NCBI GenBank assembly: GCA_031291845.1
Contig: JARLIH010000483.1
Location: forward strand, 1-56,069
Reading direction: 5' to 3'
Source: Isosphaeraceae bacterium
GTDB taxonomy: Bacteria; Planctomycetota; Planctomycetia; Isosphaerales; Isosphaeraceae
DNA length: 56,069 bases
In this document: positions 47,863 to 56,069 of the stretch, piece after piece
Position numbering within the stretch: the first letter of the stretch is position 1
How the letters are laid out: each line of letters begins with the position of its first letter
Made by a program: the position numbers and the translations under genes
Notes under the pieces: model-generated
What the model saw: the letters and a program-made list of their open reading frames with translations, nothing else
What the model was told of the DNA's origin: nothing
Databases searched by the model: none

Positions 47863-48678
47863 ATGAGAACCAAGACGAGGCTCGCGTTGATCGCCGTCGC
47901 ATTCCTGACGGGATTGCTCTTTCTCGGGTGGCGCGCGGCGCGCGACATGGGGGATCGAGCTCGTTGCATGAACAAGCTCAAGCAAATCGGCCTCGCACTC
48001 CACTGTTATCAGGAGTCGTACGATTACTTCCCAAGCGCTGCCCTACCGAACGAGGCGCTGCCCGTCGAACGACGGCTCAGTTGGCTCGTCGCGCTTTGGG
48101 GCTTTTACGAAGCGGGCCCAGTGCTCGAAATCGACCGCACTCGAGCATGGGACGAGGGCGACAATCGACGTTTGAAGGCGCGTTATCATGATAAGTTGAC
48201 TGGCGCTGTGTCCGAACACGAGCTCGGGACGTTCGCCTTGGTGCGCTGCCCCGCTCAGCGCACGGCCGGAACTATGGCGAAGCCCAGCGTCACGGATTAT
48301 GTCGGAATTACCGGCGTGGATACCGATTCACCGACACTCCCGCTCGACCACCCGCGTGCCGGTTTCTTCGGATACGACCGTTGCGCCCGGACCGCGGACG
48401 TAAAAGACGGGATGTCAACCACGATTGCTGTCGCCGAGACCGCCTGGCGCAATGGACCGTGGATTGCCGCCGGGTCGGCCACATTGCGGTCCGTCGATCG
48501 GAGACAACGCCCGCACGTCGGCCCCGGCCGTCCGTTCGGGGGGCTCCACCGAGGTGGCGCGCTGGTGCTGATGGTCGATGGCTCAGTACGCTTCGCCTCC
48601 CAGAGCGCCGACCCCCGTGTCCTTGAGGCGCTCGCCACGATTGCGGGCGGTGAAGCTGTCCCATCGTCAGAACGATGA
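47863..48678 (+). CDS. DUF1559 domain-containing protein
   Basis: A 271-residue member of the DUF1559 family, which is greatly expanded in planctomycetes. An N-terminal membrane segment (LALIAVAFLTGLLFLGW) replaces the usual prepilin-type leader. MNKLKQIGLALHCYQESYDYFPSAA and the closing GGLHRGGALVLMVDGSVRF (the H-x-DG motif) define the family. Probably envelope-anchored or a pseudopilin relative; function unknown. It is inserted in the opposite direction between complex I genes. Confidence 0.85.
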   Translation: MRTKTRLALIAVAFLTGLLFLGWRAARDMGDRARCMNKLKQIGLALHCYQESYDYFPSAALPNEALPVERRLSWLVALWGFYEAGPVLEIDRTRAWDEGDNRRLKARYHDKLTGAVSEHELGTFALVRCPAQRTAGTMAKPSVTDYVGITGVDTDSPTLPLDHPRAGFFGYDRCARTADVKDGMSTTIAVAETAWRNGPWIAAGSATLRSVDRRQRPHVGPGRPFGGLHRGGALVLMVDGSVRFASQSADPRVLEALATIAGGEAVPSSER

Positions 48679-48684
48679 TCTACC

Positions 48685-48723
48685 GTAGGGTGCATGAAAT
48701 GCACCGGTGCATTTCATGCGCCC
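48685..48723. repeat. GTAGGGTGCATGAAATGCACC palindrome
   Basis: Left arm 48685-48705 and right arm 48706-48723 (GGTGCATTTCATGCGCCC, one change) form a nearly complete member of the GTAGGGTGCAT family, 7 bases after the DUF1559 stop. Confidence 0.85.
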
Positions 48724-48756
48724 AAGGAAAGACGCAACGCTCACGATGCACGTCGA

Positions 48757-49236
48757 TCACTTCCGCTTCGGCCCTTGCCGGTAGAGCGGATCCGTCTCCT
48801 CGGTCAGGTACCCGCCCAAGAGCAACAGGCTGCTCGGCGGCTTGGCCCGGGCCAGCACATCGGAGCAAGATAATTCGATTTGATGGAACCCGCACTGCGT
48901 CAGCGTCGCGATCGACGTGCCCCAGACCACCCCGCGGACCTGCGCCCACCAGCTCGCGGTCGCGCACATCGGACACGGCTCGGCCGTCGAGACCAGAACG
49001 ATTCGACGCGCGTCGAGCTTCTTCTCGGCCATGAGCCGCAAGGCGTTCATCTCGGCGTGAGCCGTGGCGTCCGTCGCCCCGGAGTTGCCCACCGCGGCCA
49101 GGAGCTCGCCCGTAGGGAAATCGGCCAGCGCGCAGCCAAATGGCCAGTCCGCCCGCCGCGCCTCGGCGATCGCTGCGCGCATCAGCTCGCGGAGTCGCCC
49201 CCGCAACGCCTCGGGCCAAGGGTCCGCTGGGGCCAT
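48757..49236 (-). CDS. Nucleoside deaminase (CDA superfamily)
   Basis: A 159-residue zinc deaminase. TAHAEMNALR supplies the zinc His and catalytic Glu, and STAEPCPMCATASWW the two zinc Cys. The pattern fits guanine deaminase-like or tRNA adenosine deaminase-like enzymes; the substrate is not clear. AGGAGC 8 bases before Met 49236 supports that start over 49266. It sits between nuoI and the DUF1559 gene. Confidence 0.85.
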   Translation of the reverse strand: MAPADPWPEALRGRLRELMRAAIAEARRADWPFGCALADFPTGELLAAVGNSGATDATAHAEMNALRLMAEKKLDARRIVLVSTAEPCPMCATASWWAQVRGVVWGTSIATLTQCGFHQIELSCSDVLARAKPPSSLLLLGGYLTEETDPLYRQGPKRK

Positions 49237-49340
49237 CGGGTTGCTCCTGGACGAGGCTAAGCGCACACACCTTGGATAGACGCTGATGTGATCTTTAAAT
49301 CTGCGTTCATCTGCGCCATCTGCGGATCAAGCTCTTGATA

Positions 49341-50060
49341 TCAGGCCTTCTCGACCGCGACCGGCTTGGCCGCCGGCTTCGGCGCGGCGGGCTTGGCGGC
49401 TGCGCCAAGGGCCTTCTGAAGGCGCTGGTCTTTTTTCTTGGCGACCTTGGCCCGCTCGGCCTTCTCGTCGTCGCTGTTCCACGCCTCGGGGTGGGTCCGG
49501 GCGTAGTACTCGCTGGAGACGAGCAGGTCCTGGAGACTGTAAATGTGCGTCTGGTGCCGCTCGTAGTTCGACAGCTCGAAGTTCTGGTCCATCTTGATGG
49601 CGTCGAACGGGCAGTACTCGGAGCAGAGCCCGCAATTCATGCAGACGTCCATGTCGATGAAGAACTCTTCGGGCAAGGGGACGACGTTCCCCTTCGGCCC
49701 CTTGGCCTGGGTCATCCAGATGCACTGCGGGGGACAAACCTTCGCGCAGATATTGCACGAGGTGCAGCGGACGTTGCCGTCCTCGGTGTCGTAGACGAGT
49801 ACCGGCAGCACGCGGAAGCGCTCGTAGGTGGGGAGGCGCTCGTCGGGATACTCGACGGTGAAGATCCCTTCCTGGGTCGCGTCCTGGGTGACGACCGGCG
49901 CCTTGCCGTGCTCGGGCCGGTTCCACCAGAAGTCCAGTTTTTGATGGCCGCCCCCGCGCCGGTGGAGGCCCTTGCCCGTTCGGATGTCGCGCCAGAAGGT
50001 CAGCAGGAAGCGCCGCAGCGTGACCAGGTGGCCGATGACAATTCCCGTGCCTGCGCTCAT
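49341..50060 (-). CDS. nuoI: NADH-quinone oxidoreductase subunit I
   Basis: A 239-residue subunit with two 4Fe-4S clusters: CTSCNICAKVCPPQC and CMNCGLCSEYCPFDA. These are N6a and N6b of complex I, which pass electrons to NuoB. An N-terminal amphipathic region (LRRFLLTFWRDIRTGKGL) is as usual, and an Ala/Pro/Lys-rich tail ends the protein. The ATG at 50060 is used rather than the long open frame above it, which has no similarity. It follows nuoBCD by 131 bases. Confidence 0.93.
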   Translation of the reverse strand: MSAGTGIVIGHLVTLRRFLLTFWRDIRTGKGLHRRGGGHQKLDFWWNRPEHGKAPVVTQDATQEGIFTVEYPDERLPTYERFRVLPVLVYDTEDGNVRCTSCNICAKVCPPQCIWMTQAKGPKGNVVPLPEEFFIDMDVCMNCGLCSEYCPFDAIKMDQNFELSNYERHQTHIYSLQDLLVSSEYYARTHPEAWNSDDEKAERAKVAKKKDQRLQKALGAAAKPAAPKPAAKPVAVEKA

Positions 50061-50191
50061 TTCGATAGATCCTCGAAAATCATGCCCTGTTGCCGCTGCG
50101 CTGGACTCTTTGGGGGGGTGCGCGAAACCACCTCTTGATTCAGATTGATTCGCGTTGGCGCGTCGCACGCACCTTGCGATGGCGTCATCGA

Positions 50192-52840
50192 CTAGCGGTC
50201 CACCTCGCCCAGCACGATGTCCAGGCTCCCCAGGATTCCCACCACGTCGGCGATCGTGTGGCCGAGGCACATCGGCTCGAGCGCGGTCAGGTTGATGAAG
50301 CTTGGACTGCGCACGTGATAGCGATAGGCCGTCGGTCCGCCGTCGGCGACGACGTAGTAGCCCAGCTCTCCCTTGGGGTTCTCGACCCGCGAGTACGCTT
50401 CGCCGGCCGGCACCTTGATCTGGTAGCTCTTCTTGCCCGGCAGGATCGGCCCCTCGGGGATGTCGGCCAGGGCCTGCTTCAGGATCTTGACGCTCTCCCG
50501 CATCTCCAGGAGCCGCACGTAATATCGGTCGTACAGGTCCCCCGTCGAGCCGGTGATGACGTCGAAGGAGAACCGGTCGTAGATGCTGTAGGGAGCTGCG
50601 CGGCGGATGTCGTAGGGCACTCCCGAGGCCCGCAGCACAGGGCCGGCGGTCGAGTAGGCAACCGCCTGCTGAGCGGTCAAGACACCGACCCCCTTGCAGC
50701 GGTCGAGCACGATCTCGTTGGCCGAGAGGTACTTGTCGAGCTCGTCGATCTTGCCGTCCAGCCGGTCGTTGACGATGCCCCGACAGCGCTCGAGCCAGCC
50801 GGGAGGAAGGTCGAACGCCACGCCGCCGAAGCGGTAGTAGTTGCACATCATGCGGCTACCGGCCGCCCACTCGAACAGGTCGAGGATCAGCTCGCGCTCC
50901 TCGATCGCGTAGAGGGCGGGCGTGAAGAAGGCCCCGAGGTCGTTCAGCAGGAAGCCGATCGACCACATGTGGCTGGCCACCCGGGTCAGCTCGGCCATGA
51001 TCACGCGGATGTACTCCGCCCGCTCGGGAGGCTTCGCGTCGTCCCCCATGAGCTGCTCGACGGCCAGGGCGTAGCCGAAGTTGTTCCCCATGCTCGTCAG
51101 GTAGTCGAGCCGGTCGGTGAACGGAAAGTTCATCAGGAACGTGTTCCGCTCGCCGATCTTCTCGTGGTTCCGGTGCATGTAGCCCATGACGGGCTTGAGT
51201 CCGATGATCGTCTCGCCGTCGACCCGCAGGTTGATGCGGAACACGCCGTGCGTGCTCGGGTGCTGCGGCCCCATGCTGACCATGAACTGGTCCGTGTCGA
51301 GCTCGCTCACGTGCACGCCGCTGGGGACCAGCCCAATGCCCTTGGTGTCGGCGTTGCTGTCGAGCTTGGCCCAGTCCTTATAGTCCTTGGGGATTTTCAT
51401 GTTCGTGCCGTACGGGTTCACTTCCTCCGCGCGGAAGTGGCGCCCGAAACCTTCCTCGACCCGGCTGTCGAAGACCTTCGTGGGTCCTTCGTAGTAGGGC
51501 TCGAGGAAGTCCTTGCGGAGGGGGAAGTACGCGAACCCCTCCCACATGAGGATGCGTGTGAGGTTGGGATGGCCGGCGAACCGGACCCCCATCATGTCGT
51601 AGACTTCGCGCTCCTGGAAATCGGCCCCGGGCCAGATACCGATGACCGAAGGAACCTCACCGGCCCCTTCCGCCTCGCCCGTCCGCACCCGCAGCTCGAT
51701 CAACGTGCCCGGCTTGCCCGTGCTGTCGAGCTGGTAGTTGACCTCGATGCAGTCCTCGTAGTGAACGCTCTGGAGGCTGACGAGATAGTCGTAACGGATC
51801 GGGTTCTCGTCGTGCAGGTAGCGGGCAACGGCAAGCAGCTTCTCGGCCGGCACCAGGAGCGCGGCCTGGATGATCGTGGCCGTGTCGGCCCCGAACCGAG
51901 CGTTCAATCGGTCGGCCAGCGCCTTGAGTCCATCGTTGCCCAGCCAGACCAAGGTCGGCCGCGCCTCGGCCCGCTTGACCTTCTTCGCCGCCTTGGCCGC
52001 AGGCTTCGCGGGCGCTTCGGCAGGCGCCTCGGCCACGGCCTCACCGCGGGCCTTCGCGCGAATCAGGTCGATCTTGCTCGGCGCCTTCGCGACGGGCTCA
52101 CCGCTCGTCGCCGCCTCATCGACTTCCGGCTGGGGCGCGAGAATCTTGGCGGGCTGGGTGAGCGTCGCTTCGCGCGCCTCGATCAGCCCCATAGCCGTCT
52201 TCTCAGCGGCGATCTCCACCGTGCGCAGGTCGATCAGGTCGGGACCGAGCACCGGCACCGGGATATCGCGCTCGACGTCGTTGCGGTACCACGGGCTCTG
52301 CGTGATCCGCTCGCCGTCGATCTTCTTCTGGAGCATGATCAGGCCGTTCAGGAGGGCCTGCGGGGTCGGCGGGCACCCGGGGATGTAGACGTCGACGGGC
52401 AGGAACTTGTCGATCCCCGAGACGACGTTGTAGCCTTCCTTAAACGGCCCGCCTCCCGTGGCGCACGCGCCCATGCTGATAACATATTTCGGCTCGGGCA
52501 TCTGGTCGTAGAGCCGCGCGATCATCGGCATCATCGTCTTCGTGACGGTCCCCGAGACGATCATCACGTCGGCCTGCCGGGGCGAGCCGCGGAACACCTC
52601 CGCGCCGAAGCGGGCGATGTCGAACCGGCTCGACGCCGTGCAAATCATCTCGATCGCGCAGCAAGCCAGCCCGAACCCCAGCGGCCAGAGGCTCGAGCGG
52701 CGGCCCCAGTTGTAGACCGTATCGACCATCCCCAGGAGCTTGTCCCACGTCGTGACCAGGACGTGCTGCTCGAGTTCCTTTTGCAGCACCGGGTCGATGG
52801 CGGTGCTCCACTCGGGTCGGGTGATCGTCGGTGTCGCCAT
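50192..52840 (-). CDS. nuoBCD: NuoB-NuoC-NuoD fusion subunit of complex I
   Basis: An 882-residue protein carrying three complex I subunits in one chain. NuoB (1-190) has the cluster N2 ligands C60-C61 (GLACCAIEM), C126 (GACATGG) and C156 (IPGCPPTPQ). After a ~100-residue Ala/Lys/Pro-rich linker comes NuoC (~300-460; EREVYDMMGVRF.GHPNLTRIL). NuoD (~495-882) begins FMVSMGPQHPSTHGVFRI, with GYMHRNHEKIGE. CD fusions are well known; adding B is much rarer. The fusion keeps the order of separate nuoB, nuoC, nuoD genes. Confidence 0.93.
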   Translation of the reverse strand: MATPTITRPEWSTAIDPVLQKELEQHVLVTTWDKLLGMVDTVYNWGRRSSLWPLGFGLACCAIEMICTASSRFDIARFGAEVFRGSPRQADVMIVSGTVTKTMMPMIARLYDQMPEPKYVISMGACATGGGPFKEGYNVVSGIDKFLPVDVYIPGCPPTPQALLNGLIMLQKKIDGERITQSPWYRNDVERDIPVPVLGPDLIDLRTVEIAAEKTAMGLIEAREATLTQPAKILAPQPEVDEAATSGEPVAKAPSKIDLIRAKARGEAVAEAPAEAPAKPAAKAAKKVKRAEARPTLVWLGNDGLKALADRLNARFGADTATIIQAALLVPAEKLLAVARYLHDENPIRYDYLVSLQSVHYEDCIEVNYQLDSTGKPGTLIELRVRTGEAEGAGEVPSVIGIWPGADFQEREVYDMMGVRFAGHPNLTRILMWEGFAYFPLRKDFLEPYYEGPTKVFDSRVEEGFGRHFRAEEVNPYGTNMKIPKDYKDWAKLDSNADTKGIGLVPSGVHVSELDTDQFMVSMGPQHPSTHGVFRINLRVDGETIIGLKPVMGYMHRNHEKIGERNTFLMNFPFTDRLDYLTSMGNNFGYALAVEQLMGDDAKPPERAEYIRVIMAELTRVASHMWSIGFLLNDLGAFFTPALYAIEERELILDLFEWAAGSRMMCNYYRFGGVAFDLPPGWLERCRGIVNDRLDGKIDELDKYLSANEIVLDRCKGVGVLTAQQAVAYSTAGPVLRASGVPYDIRRAAPYSIYDRFSFDVITGSTGDLYDRYYVRLLEMRESVKILKQALADIPEGPILPGKKSYQIKVPAGEAYSRVENPKGELGYYVVADGGPTAYRYHVRSPSFINLTALEPMCLGHTIADVVGILGSLDIVLGEVDR

Positions 52841-53066
52841 GGTAGCCCTTGGACTCGGTCGTCCATCGCGGAATGGAAGTCACTCGGCGCACGAATTGAA
52901 CCGGGCTCAGCCCCGCGGCGACGTTCGTCGCGCTCGCACTGCCCGCGGGCCGCGTTATCCTAAACAGGGGGCGAGGGCTACGCCAGAGGGGAGAGGGGCA
53001 AACTCGGTTCATCGGACGGCCTGTCCGGGTCTTCCCGCGCGTCAGGGCCTCGACCATAATACGACC

Positions 53067-53333
53067 ATGGAACGCTCCGGGTTGCAACTCAGCGTCGCCA
53101 CAATGCTGCTGCTGGTGGCCTGCGTCGCATTCAATCTTTGGCTCTTCAAGCTCGGTCCCCTCCTGGGGATCATCGGGCTCAACATCACCAAGCATGTCGT
53201 GATCGCCTGGCTCTGCCAGGTTCTCGGTGTCGACCGCCGCCGCAATCGCGCCGCCGCGCGACCCTTCGGCCACGGCGAAACCGCCCCCTCCGTGAACCCC
53301 GGCCTGATCCCACCGCCCCCTCATACCCCCTGA
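53067..53333 (+). CDS. Small membrane protein
   Basis: An 88-residue protein. MERSGLQLSVATMLLLVACVAFNLWLF gives a first hydrophobic helix, and LLGIIGLNITKHVVIAWLCQVLGV a second. A basic, Pro-rich C-terminus follows. Small proteins with an LSVATLLLLVACVA-type start are common in planctomycetes, function unknown. It is divergent from nuoBCD with a 226-base gap. Start chosen at the hydrophobic N-terminus. Confidence 0.65.
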   Translation: MERSGLQLSVATMLLLVACVAFNLWLFKLGPLLGIIGLNITKHVVIAWLCQVLGVDRRRNRAAARPFGHGETAPSVNPGLIPPPPHTP

Positions 53334-53496
53334 ACCGATATCGAGCCTGGCAAATTAGGATTGCTTGCGAATCTGGCCAAGACGCTTTCGTGTCGGTGCC
53401 CGTTTTCGTGTGGGCGCGCAAGGCCGCGACGGCTACGATACGCCGGTCCGGGCTCAAGGACGCGTGCGCGGGCATTCTGGTTCAAGGAGGATGACG

Positions 53497-53919
53497 ATGG
53501 GCGCGACACCTCGAGGACGCCTGCTGCTGGTCGAGGACGAGCAACTGCTTCGGACCCTGGTGGCCCAATTCCTGCGTGGCGAAGGCTTTGAGGTCGCCGA
53601 GGCACGCGACGGCCCCGAGGGGGTCGACGAGTTCACCGACTCCGGGCCGTTCGACCTCGTGCTGCTCGACCTGAACCTGCCCGGCTTTTCCGGCGTTGAG
53701 GTCTGCCGCCGGATCAAGCGTGAGAACCCCGAGCAGCACGTGATGATCTGTAGCGCAGCCATCTTGCACGAGCACGAGGTGGCGCTGAACCTGATGGGGG
53801 TGGACCACTACTTGACCAAGCCCTATCACCCCGAAGACCTGCTCACGCACATCGCCCAGGAGATCGGCCCGTGCCTGGAGCTCGCTCCGGTGCGGCGGCC
53901 CTCACTCCGCTCCGCCTGA
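53497..53919 (+). CDS. Single-domain response regulator
   Basis: A 140-residue CheY-like receiver with no output domain. The phosphoacceptor is D58 (LVLLDLNLPG), the acidic pocket includes E13-D14 (LVEDEQ), and K108 lies in YLTKPYHPED. The start is set by AAGGAGG at 53484-53490: ATG 53497 lies 6 bases after it, while 53491 would touch it. It would relay a signal from a histidine kinase, which is not in the window. Confidence 0.9.
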   Translation: MGATPRGRLLLVEDEQLLRTLVAQFLRGEGFEVAEARDGPEGVDEFTDSGPFDLVLLDLNLPGFSGVEVCRRIKRENPEQHVMICSAAILHEHEVALNLMGVDHYLTKPYHPEDLLTHIAQEIGPCLELAPVRRPSLRSA

Positions 53920-54055
53920 GCCGACGTCTGCCGCTGGCGAAACCCCCGCGCTTGGCGTAGAATGCGCGGAGGAAAATTGGCCGCCCCCCCAGTGCGGGGC
54001 GGACTCATGGTATGACGGGCCGCACCGGGCCTGGATTTACGCGAAGGACGGTTTC

Positions 54056-54586
54056 ATGGCTGGGAAACCGCTGAATCGTCTCGAACTGCGCCGCCAGAAC
54101 GACGCCGCCGAACCTCTCGACCCGATGGAGGACGAGGCGGACGAGTTGATGGAGGACTTCGACGACGACGATGCCCAAGAGAAACGCCCCAAGAAGAAGG
54201 CCAAGGCCCCGGCCAAGGCGAAGACCAAGGCCACCAAAGCCGCGAAGCCCGCGACGCGCATGCGGATCGTCTGGGTCGTGACGAACGACGCGTTCAAGCC
54301 CGTGGGCACCTTCGAATATGCGCAGCGGGAAGCCGCCGAGGCCCGGGCCGCGGAGCTGACGGCGAAGGGGAAAGGGACGCACTTCATCCAGAAGGTGAAG
54401 GAGCCGATGCCCGACAACGCCCCCGGCCTGGGCGCTGCGATCCCGCGCACCCCCGTCGAGGCGACCCCCGCCAAGACCAAGGAAGCCGCCGCGGCCATTG
54501 AAGAGGAAGAAGAAGTCGAAGACGAGGAAGAAAACGACGTCGACGCCGATGAGGACGCCGAGACCGAGGCCGACGACGAAGAATAA
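54056..54586 (+). CDS. Hypothetical protein with acidic tail
   Basis: A 176-residue protein. The N-terminal ~65 residues alternate acidic (MEDFDDDDAQEK) and Lys/Ala-rich parts. A small conserved-looking core (RMRIVWVVTNDAFKPVGTFEY, AEARAAELTAKGKGTHFIQKVKEPMP) resembles a dsRNA- or ribosome-associated fold only loosely, so I leave it unassigned. The last ~35 residues are almost all Glu and Asp. A strong terminator follows at 54625. Confidence 0.7.
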   Translation: MAGKPLNRLELRRQNDAAEPLDPMEDEADELMEDFDDDDAQEKRPKKKAKAPAKAKTKATKAAKPATRMRIVWVVTNDAFKPVGTFEYAQREAAEARAAELTAKGKGTHFIQKVKEPMPDNAPGLGAAIPRTPVEATPAKTKEAAAAIEEEEEVEDEEENDVDADEDAETEADDEE

Positions 54587-54624
54587 CCCCACGAGGGGGC
54601 TGACCACTTCGGCTTGAAGCCACA

Positions 54625-54671
54625 AAGAACGCCAGGCTCGGTGGGAATCGTTCCCCGAGCCTGGCGTTCTT
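54625..54671 (+). terminator. Strong hairpin terminator
   Basis: Perfect 17-base inverted repeat (54625-54641 and 54655-54671, AAGAACGCCAGGCTCGG) with a 13-base loop, ending in TTCTTCGTTG. It follows the acidic-tailed protein by 39 bases. The T run is short, so it may also act on the opposite strand. Confidence 0.75.
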
Positions 54672-54740
54672 CGTTGAATCGATCGGTCCCGACCAGTGCG
54701 ATCGGGACAGACGTTAGTGGCGGAACCCTGGATCCGCCAG

Positions 54741-54814
54741 TGGGCGCACGAAGATTCGAACTTCGGACCTCACCCTTATCAGGGGTGCGCTCTAGCCAAC
54801 TGAGCTATGCGCCC
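54741..54814 (-). tRNA. tRNA-Ile (anticodon GAU)
   Basis: 74 bases that fold as a cloverleaf on the minus strand: acceptor GGGCGCA/TGCGCCC, D arm AGCTCAGTTGGCTAGAGC, anticodon loop CTGATAA giving GAU, and T arm with GTTCGAATC. The discriminator is A. No CCA is encoded at the 3' end. Confidence 0.93.
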
Positions 54815-54986
54815 AACGTTTTGCGAACGTTCGAGCCCATTGTAATGTCCGCGGCCGCCACGTCAACCACCCACCCACCGGCACTCGATGGCCACGGTCG
54901 AAACTGACGGTCTGCCCCCATTGCTGAAGCCTCACACGGTTGACAAAACGGGCCCGGGTCGTTATCGTCGCAAACATTCATGTGAG

Positions 54987-55059
54987 GGGCAGATAGCTCA
55001 GCTGGTAGAGCACAGGACTGAAAATCCTGGTGTCGCCGGTTCGATCCCGGCTCTGCCCA
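54987..55059 (+). tRNA. tRNA-Phe (anticodon GAA)
   Basis: 73 bases with acceptor GGGCAGA/TCTGCCC, D arm AGCTCAGCTGGTAGAGC, anticodon loop CTGAAAA (GAA) between CAGGA and TCCTG, and T loop GTTCGATCC. Discriminator A and no encoded CCA (next bases CTG). It lies 172 bases from tRNA-Ile on the other strand. Confidence 0.93.
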
Positions 55060-55203
55060 CTGCGCTGACTCAGCGCCGAACCCGGAGCAATAACGGAGGG
55101 CGGGTCAGCGCCCCCACGTCGATCGCCGCTGACCGCGACCCTTTCCGGCCGGTTCGCACCGCAAGCGATCATCGCAGCGCGAATGGGCGCCGACAACAGA
55201 TTT

Positions 55204-55235
55204 GCCGTCCCGTAGCGAAGCCGATTCGGGACGGC
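55204..55235. repeat. GCCGTCCCG inverted repeat
   Basis: Nine-base arms at 55204-55212 and 55227-55235 with a 14-base loop, just past the 3' end of the sigma factor gene (which reads leftward to 55255). No T tract follows on either strand, so it looks like a small palindromic repeat. Confidence 0.55.
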
Positions 55236-55254
55236 GAAGCCTTACTCGGATCGG

Positions 55255-56069
55255 TCAATTCCGCCCGGGTTCCGAGGAGGGCTCTGGAGCAATGTCGTCT
55301 CCAGGCGCGGGGCCAGGAACTAGAGACAATGCAGGCTCCGAGTCGGTCCTCAGGGGGATGTTGCCCGACGTTCGCGGGGCGGTCTCAACCGCGTCGCCGG
55401 GCGGCGGCGCTGGCGGAAGTCGCGACATCAGCTGCTCCAGCTTCCGCTCCACCGCCGCCAGTCGCCGTTCGTGATCGTTGAGCCGTGTCGTGGGGCTCAT
55501 GTCCCGCTCCAGCTCCATGAGCGGATTGGCGACCGGCTTAGGGGGGGCGCCTTGCAATCCTCTCGGGGACATCCCGTTCGCCGGTGCTGGTGGAAGATCC
55601 AAACGAGGCACTCCGATCACCGGGTCCGTCCCCATCTGAAGTGGCACTCGCCCGGAACCGGGCTTCGCCCCGGGGCTCTCGAGGACACGCAGGAGGCGGT
55701 CCAGTTTGTCCTCCAAGGCCCGCATCCGATCAGGCTGGCCCGCCGCCACGCCTTGGGGGCCAGCGACATCGGCCGAGGGACTTACCCCTCGAGCCGGGAC
55801 CGGCCGGTCTTGCGCACGTACGGCGGCTACGCCGATTGCGGCCGAAAGGGCCAGCGCAGCCACGACACCAGTCAGCTTCAGCTTTGTCATGATCATCCCC
55901 TTCAGGATCGACTCCGCCGCGGCAACCACCCCGGCCGGGACCGTCCCCGCCGGCACCGCGCGCATGACGAACCACTGTGCCTGCCCGACCGTCGACCGCA
56001 CGAGCCATGGCGCGGGCGCTGCCCGGGCCGACATCGCCGCCTCCAGCAGGCTCGCGGCGATGGCGGGCG
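55255..56069 (-). CDS. ECF sigma factor, C-terminal extension (partial)
   Basis: The frame is open to the right edge, so only the C-terminal 270 or so residues are seen. The start reads PAIAASLLEAAM..., then VPAGVVAAAESILKGMIMTKLKLTG followed by a membrane helix (VVAALALSAAIGVAAVRAQ). That junction (LKGM...MTKLK plus helix) is typical of planctomycete ECF sigma factors with membrane-spanning extensions. Beyond it lie two short coiled-coil segments (RALEDKLDRLLRVLE, NDHERRLAAVERKLEQLM) and Pro-rich linkers, probably outside the cytoplasm. The sigma2/sigma4 domains lie beyond the window. Confidence 0.7.
   Translation of the reverse strand, partial: PAIAASLLEAAMSARAAPAPWLVRSTVGQAQWFVMRAVPAGTVPAGVVAAAESILKGMIMTKLKLTGVVAALALSAAIGVAAVRAQDRPVPARGVSPSADVAGPQGVAAGQPDRMRALEDKLDRLLRVLESPGAKPGSGRVPLQMGTDPVIGVPRLDLPPAPANGMSPRGLQGAPPKPVANPLMELERDMSPTTRLNDHERRLAAVERKLEQLMSRLPPAPPPGDAVETAPRTSGNIPLRTDSEPALSLVPGPAPGDDIAPEPSSEPGRN

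Noticed and set aside
50090..52963. A 957-codon open frame on the plus strand opposite nuoBCD
   Set aside because: It is antisense to a clearly recognised protein, its translation is Arg/Asp/His-rich without domains, and such frames are expected opposite GC-rich genes.

Overview
The window reads as a chromosomal segment of a planctomycete, probably of the Gemmatales/Isosphaerales type. The reasons are the high GC, a DUF1559 protein (47863-48678), an ECF sigma factor tail carrying its own membrane segment (55255-end), a Uma2-family nuclease, repeated pairs of xylose-isomerase-like TIM barrels with Gfo/Idh/MocA oxidoreductases, and many intergenic palindromic repeats. The assignment rests on gene content; there is no rRNA here to confirm it.

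Left end (1-7.5 kb) is accessory DNA. It has two small unknown proteins, then a three-gene cassette (small HTH protein, PD-(D/E)XK-like nuclease, HNH protein) bracketed by two copies of a GGGGTCAGGAGCCG palindrome. A RES-Xre type toxin-antitoxin pair follows in toxin-first order, then a small protein translationally coupled to an HNH nuclease whose 3' end is cut off by a GCGGGACAGGTCCGG repeat. About 1.4 kb rich in palindromes and without a convincing gene follows.

7.5-18.8 kb holds sugar-related genes: two GT39-like membrane glycosyltransferases enclosing a PMI-like cupin, three TIM-barrel isomerase/epimerase proteins (one with the complete D-tagatose 3-epimerase active site) and a Gfo/Idh/MocA dehydrogenase. 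Two decayed genes, one a VapC-like PIN toxin, sit inside this run. A second coupled TIM-barrel/dehydrogenase pair is at 36.9-39.0 kb.

18.8-42.3 kb is mostly housekeeping: typA, a CPA2-type antiporter, treS, msrA, an ACP/KAS III/acyltransferase lipid cluster whose acyltransferase is split by a TAG, def-fmt, miaB, a SUKH-like protein, glnE, a GT2 glycosyltransferase, a rhomboid protease and a UDP-galactopyranose-mutase-like flavoprotein.

42.3-52.8 kb carries respiratory complex I genes on the minus strand: a NuoB-C-D triple fusion, nuoI, then (after a deaminase, a DUF1559 gene and a small unknown) nuoA, H, J, K and N. nuoE, F, G, L and M are not in the window.

The right end has a single-domain response regulator, an acidic-tailed unknown protein with a strong terminator, tRNA-Ile(GAU), tRNA-Phe(GAA) and the C-terminal part of an ECF sigma factor running off the edge. 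Across the window, six copies or remnants of a GTAGGGTGCATGAAATGCACC palindrome and several other hairpin repeats lie between genes.
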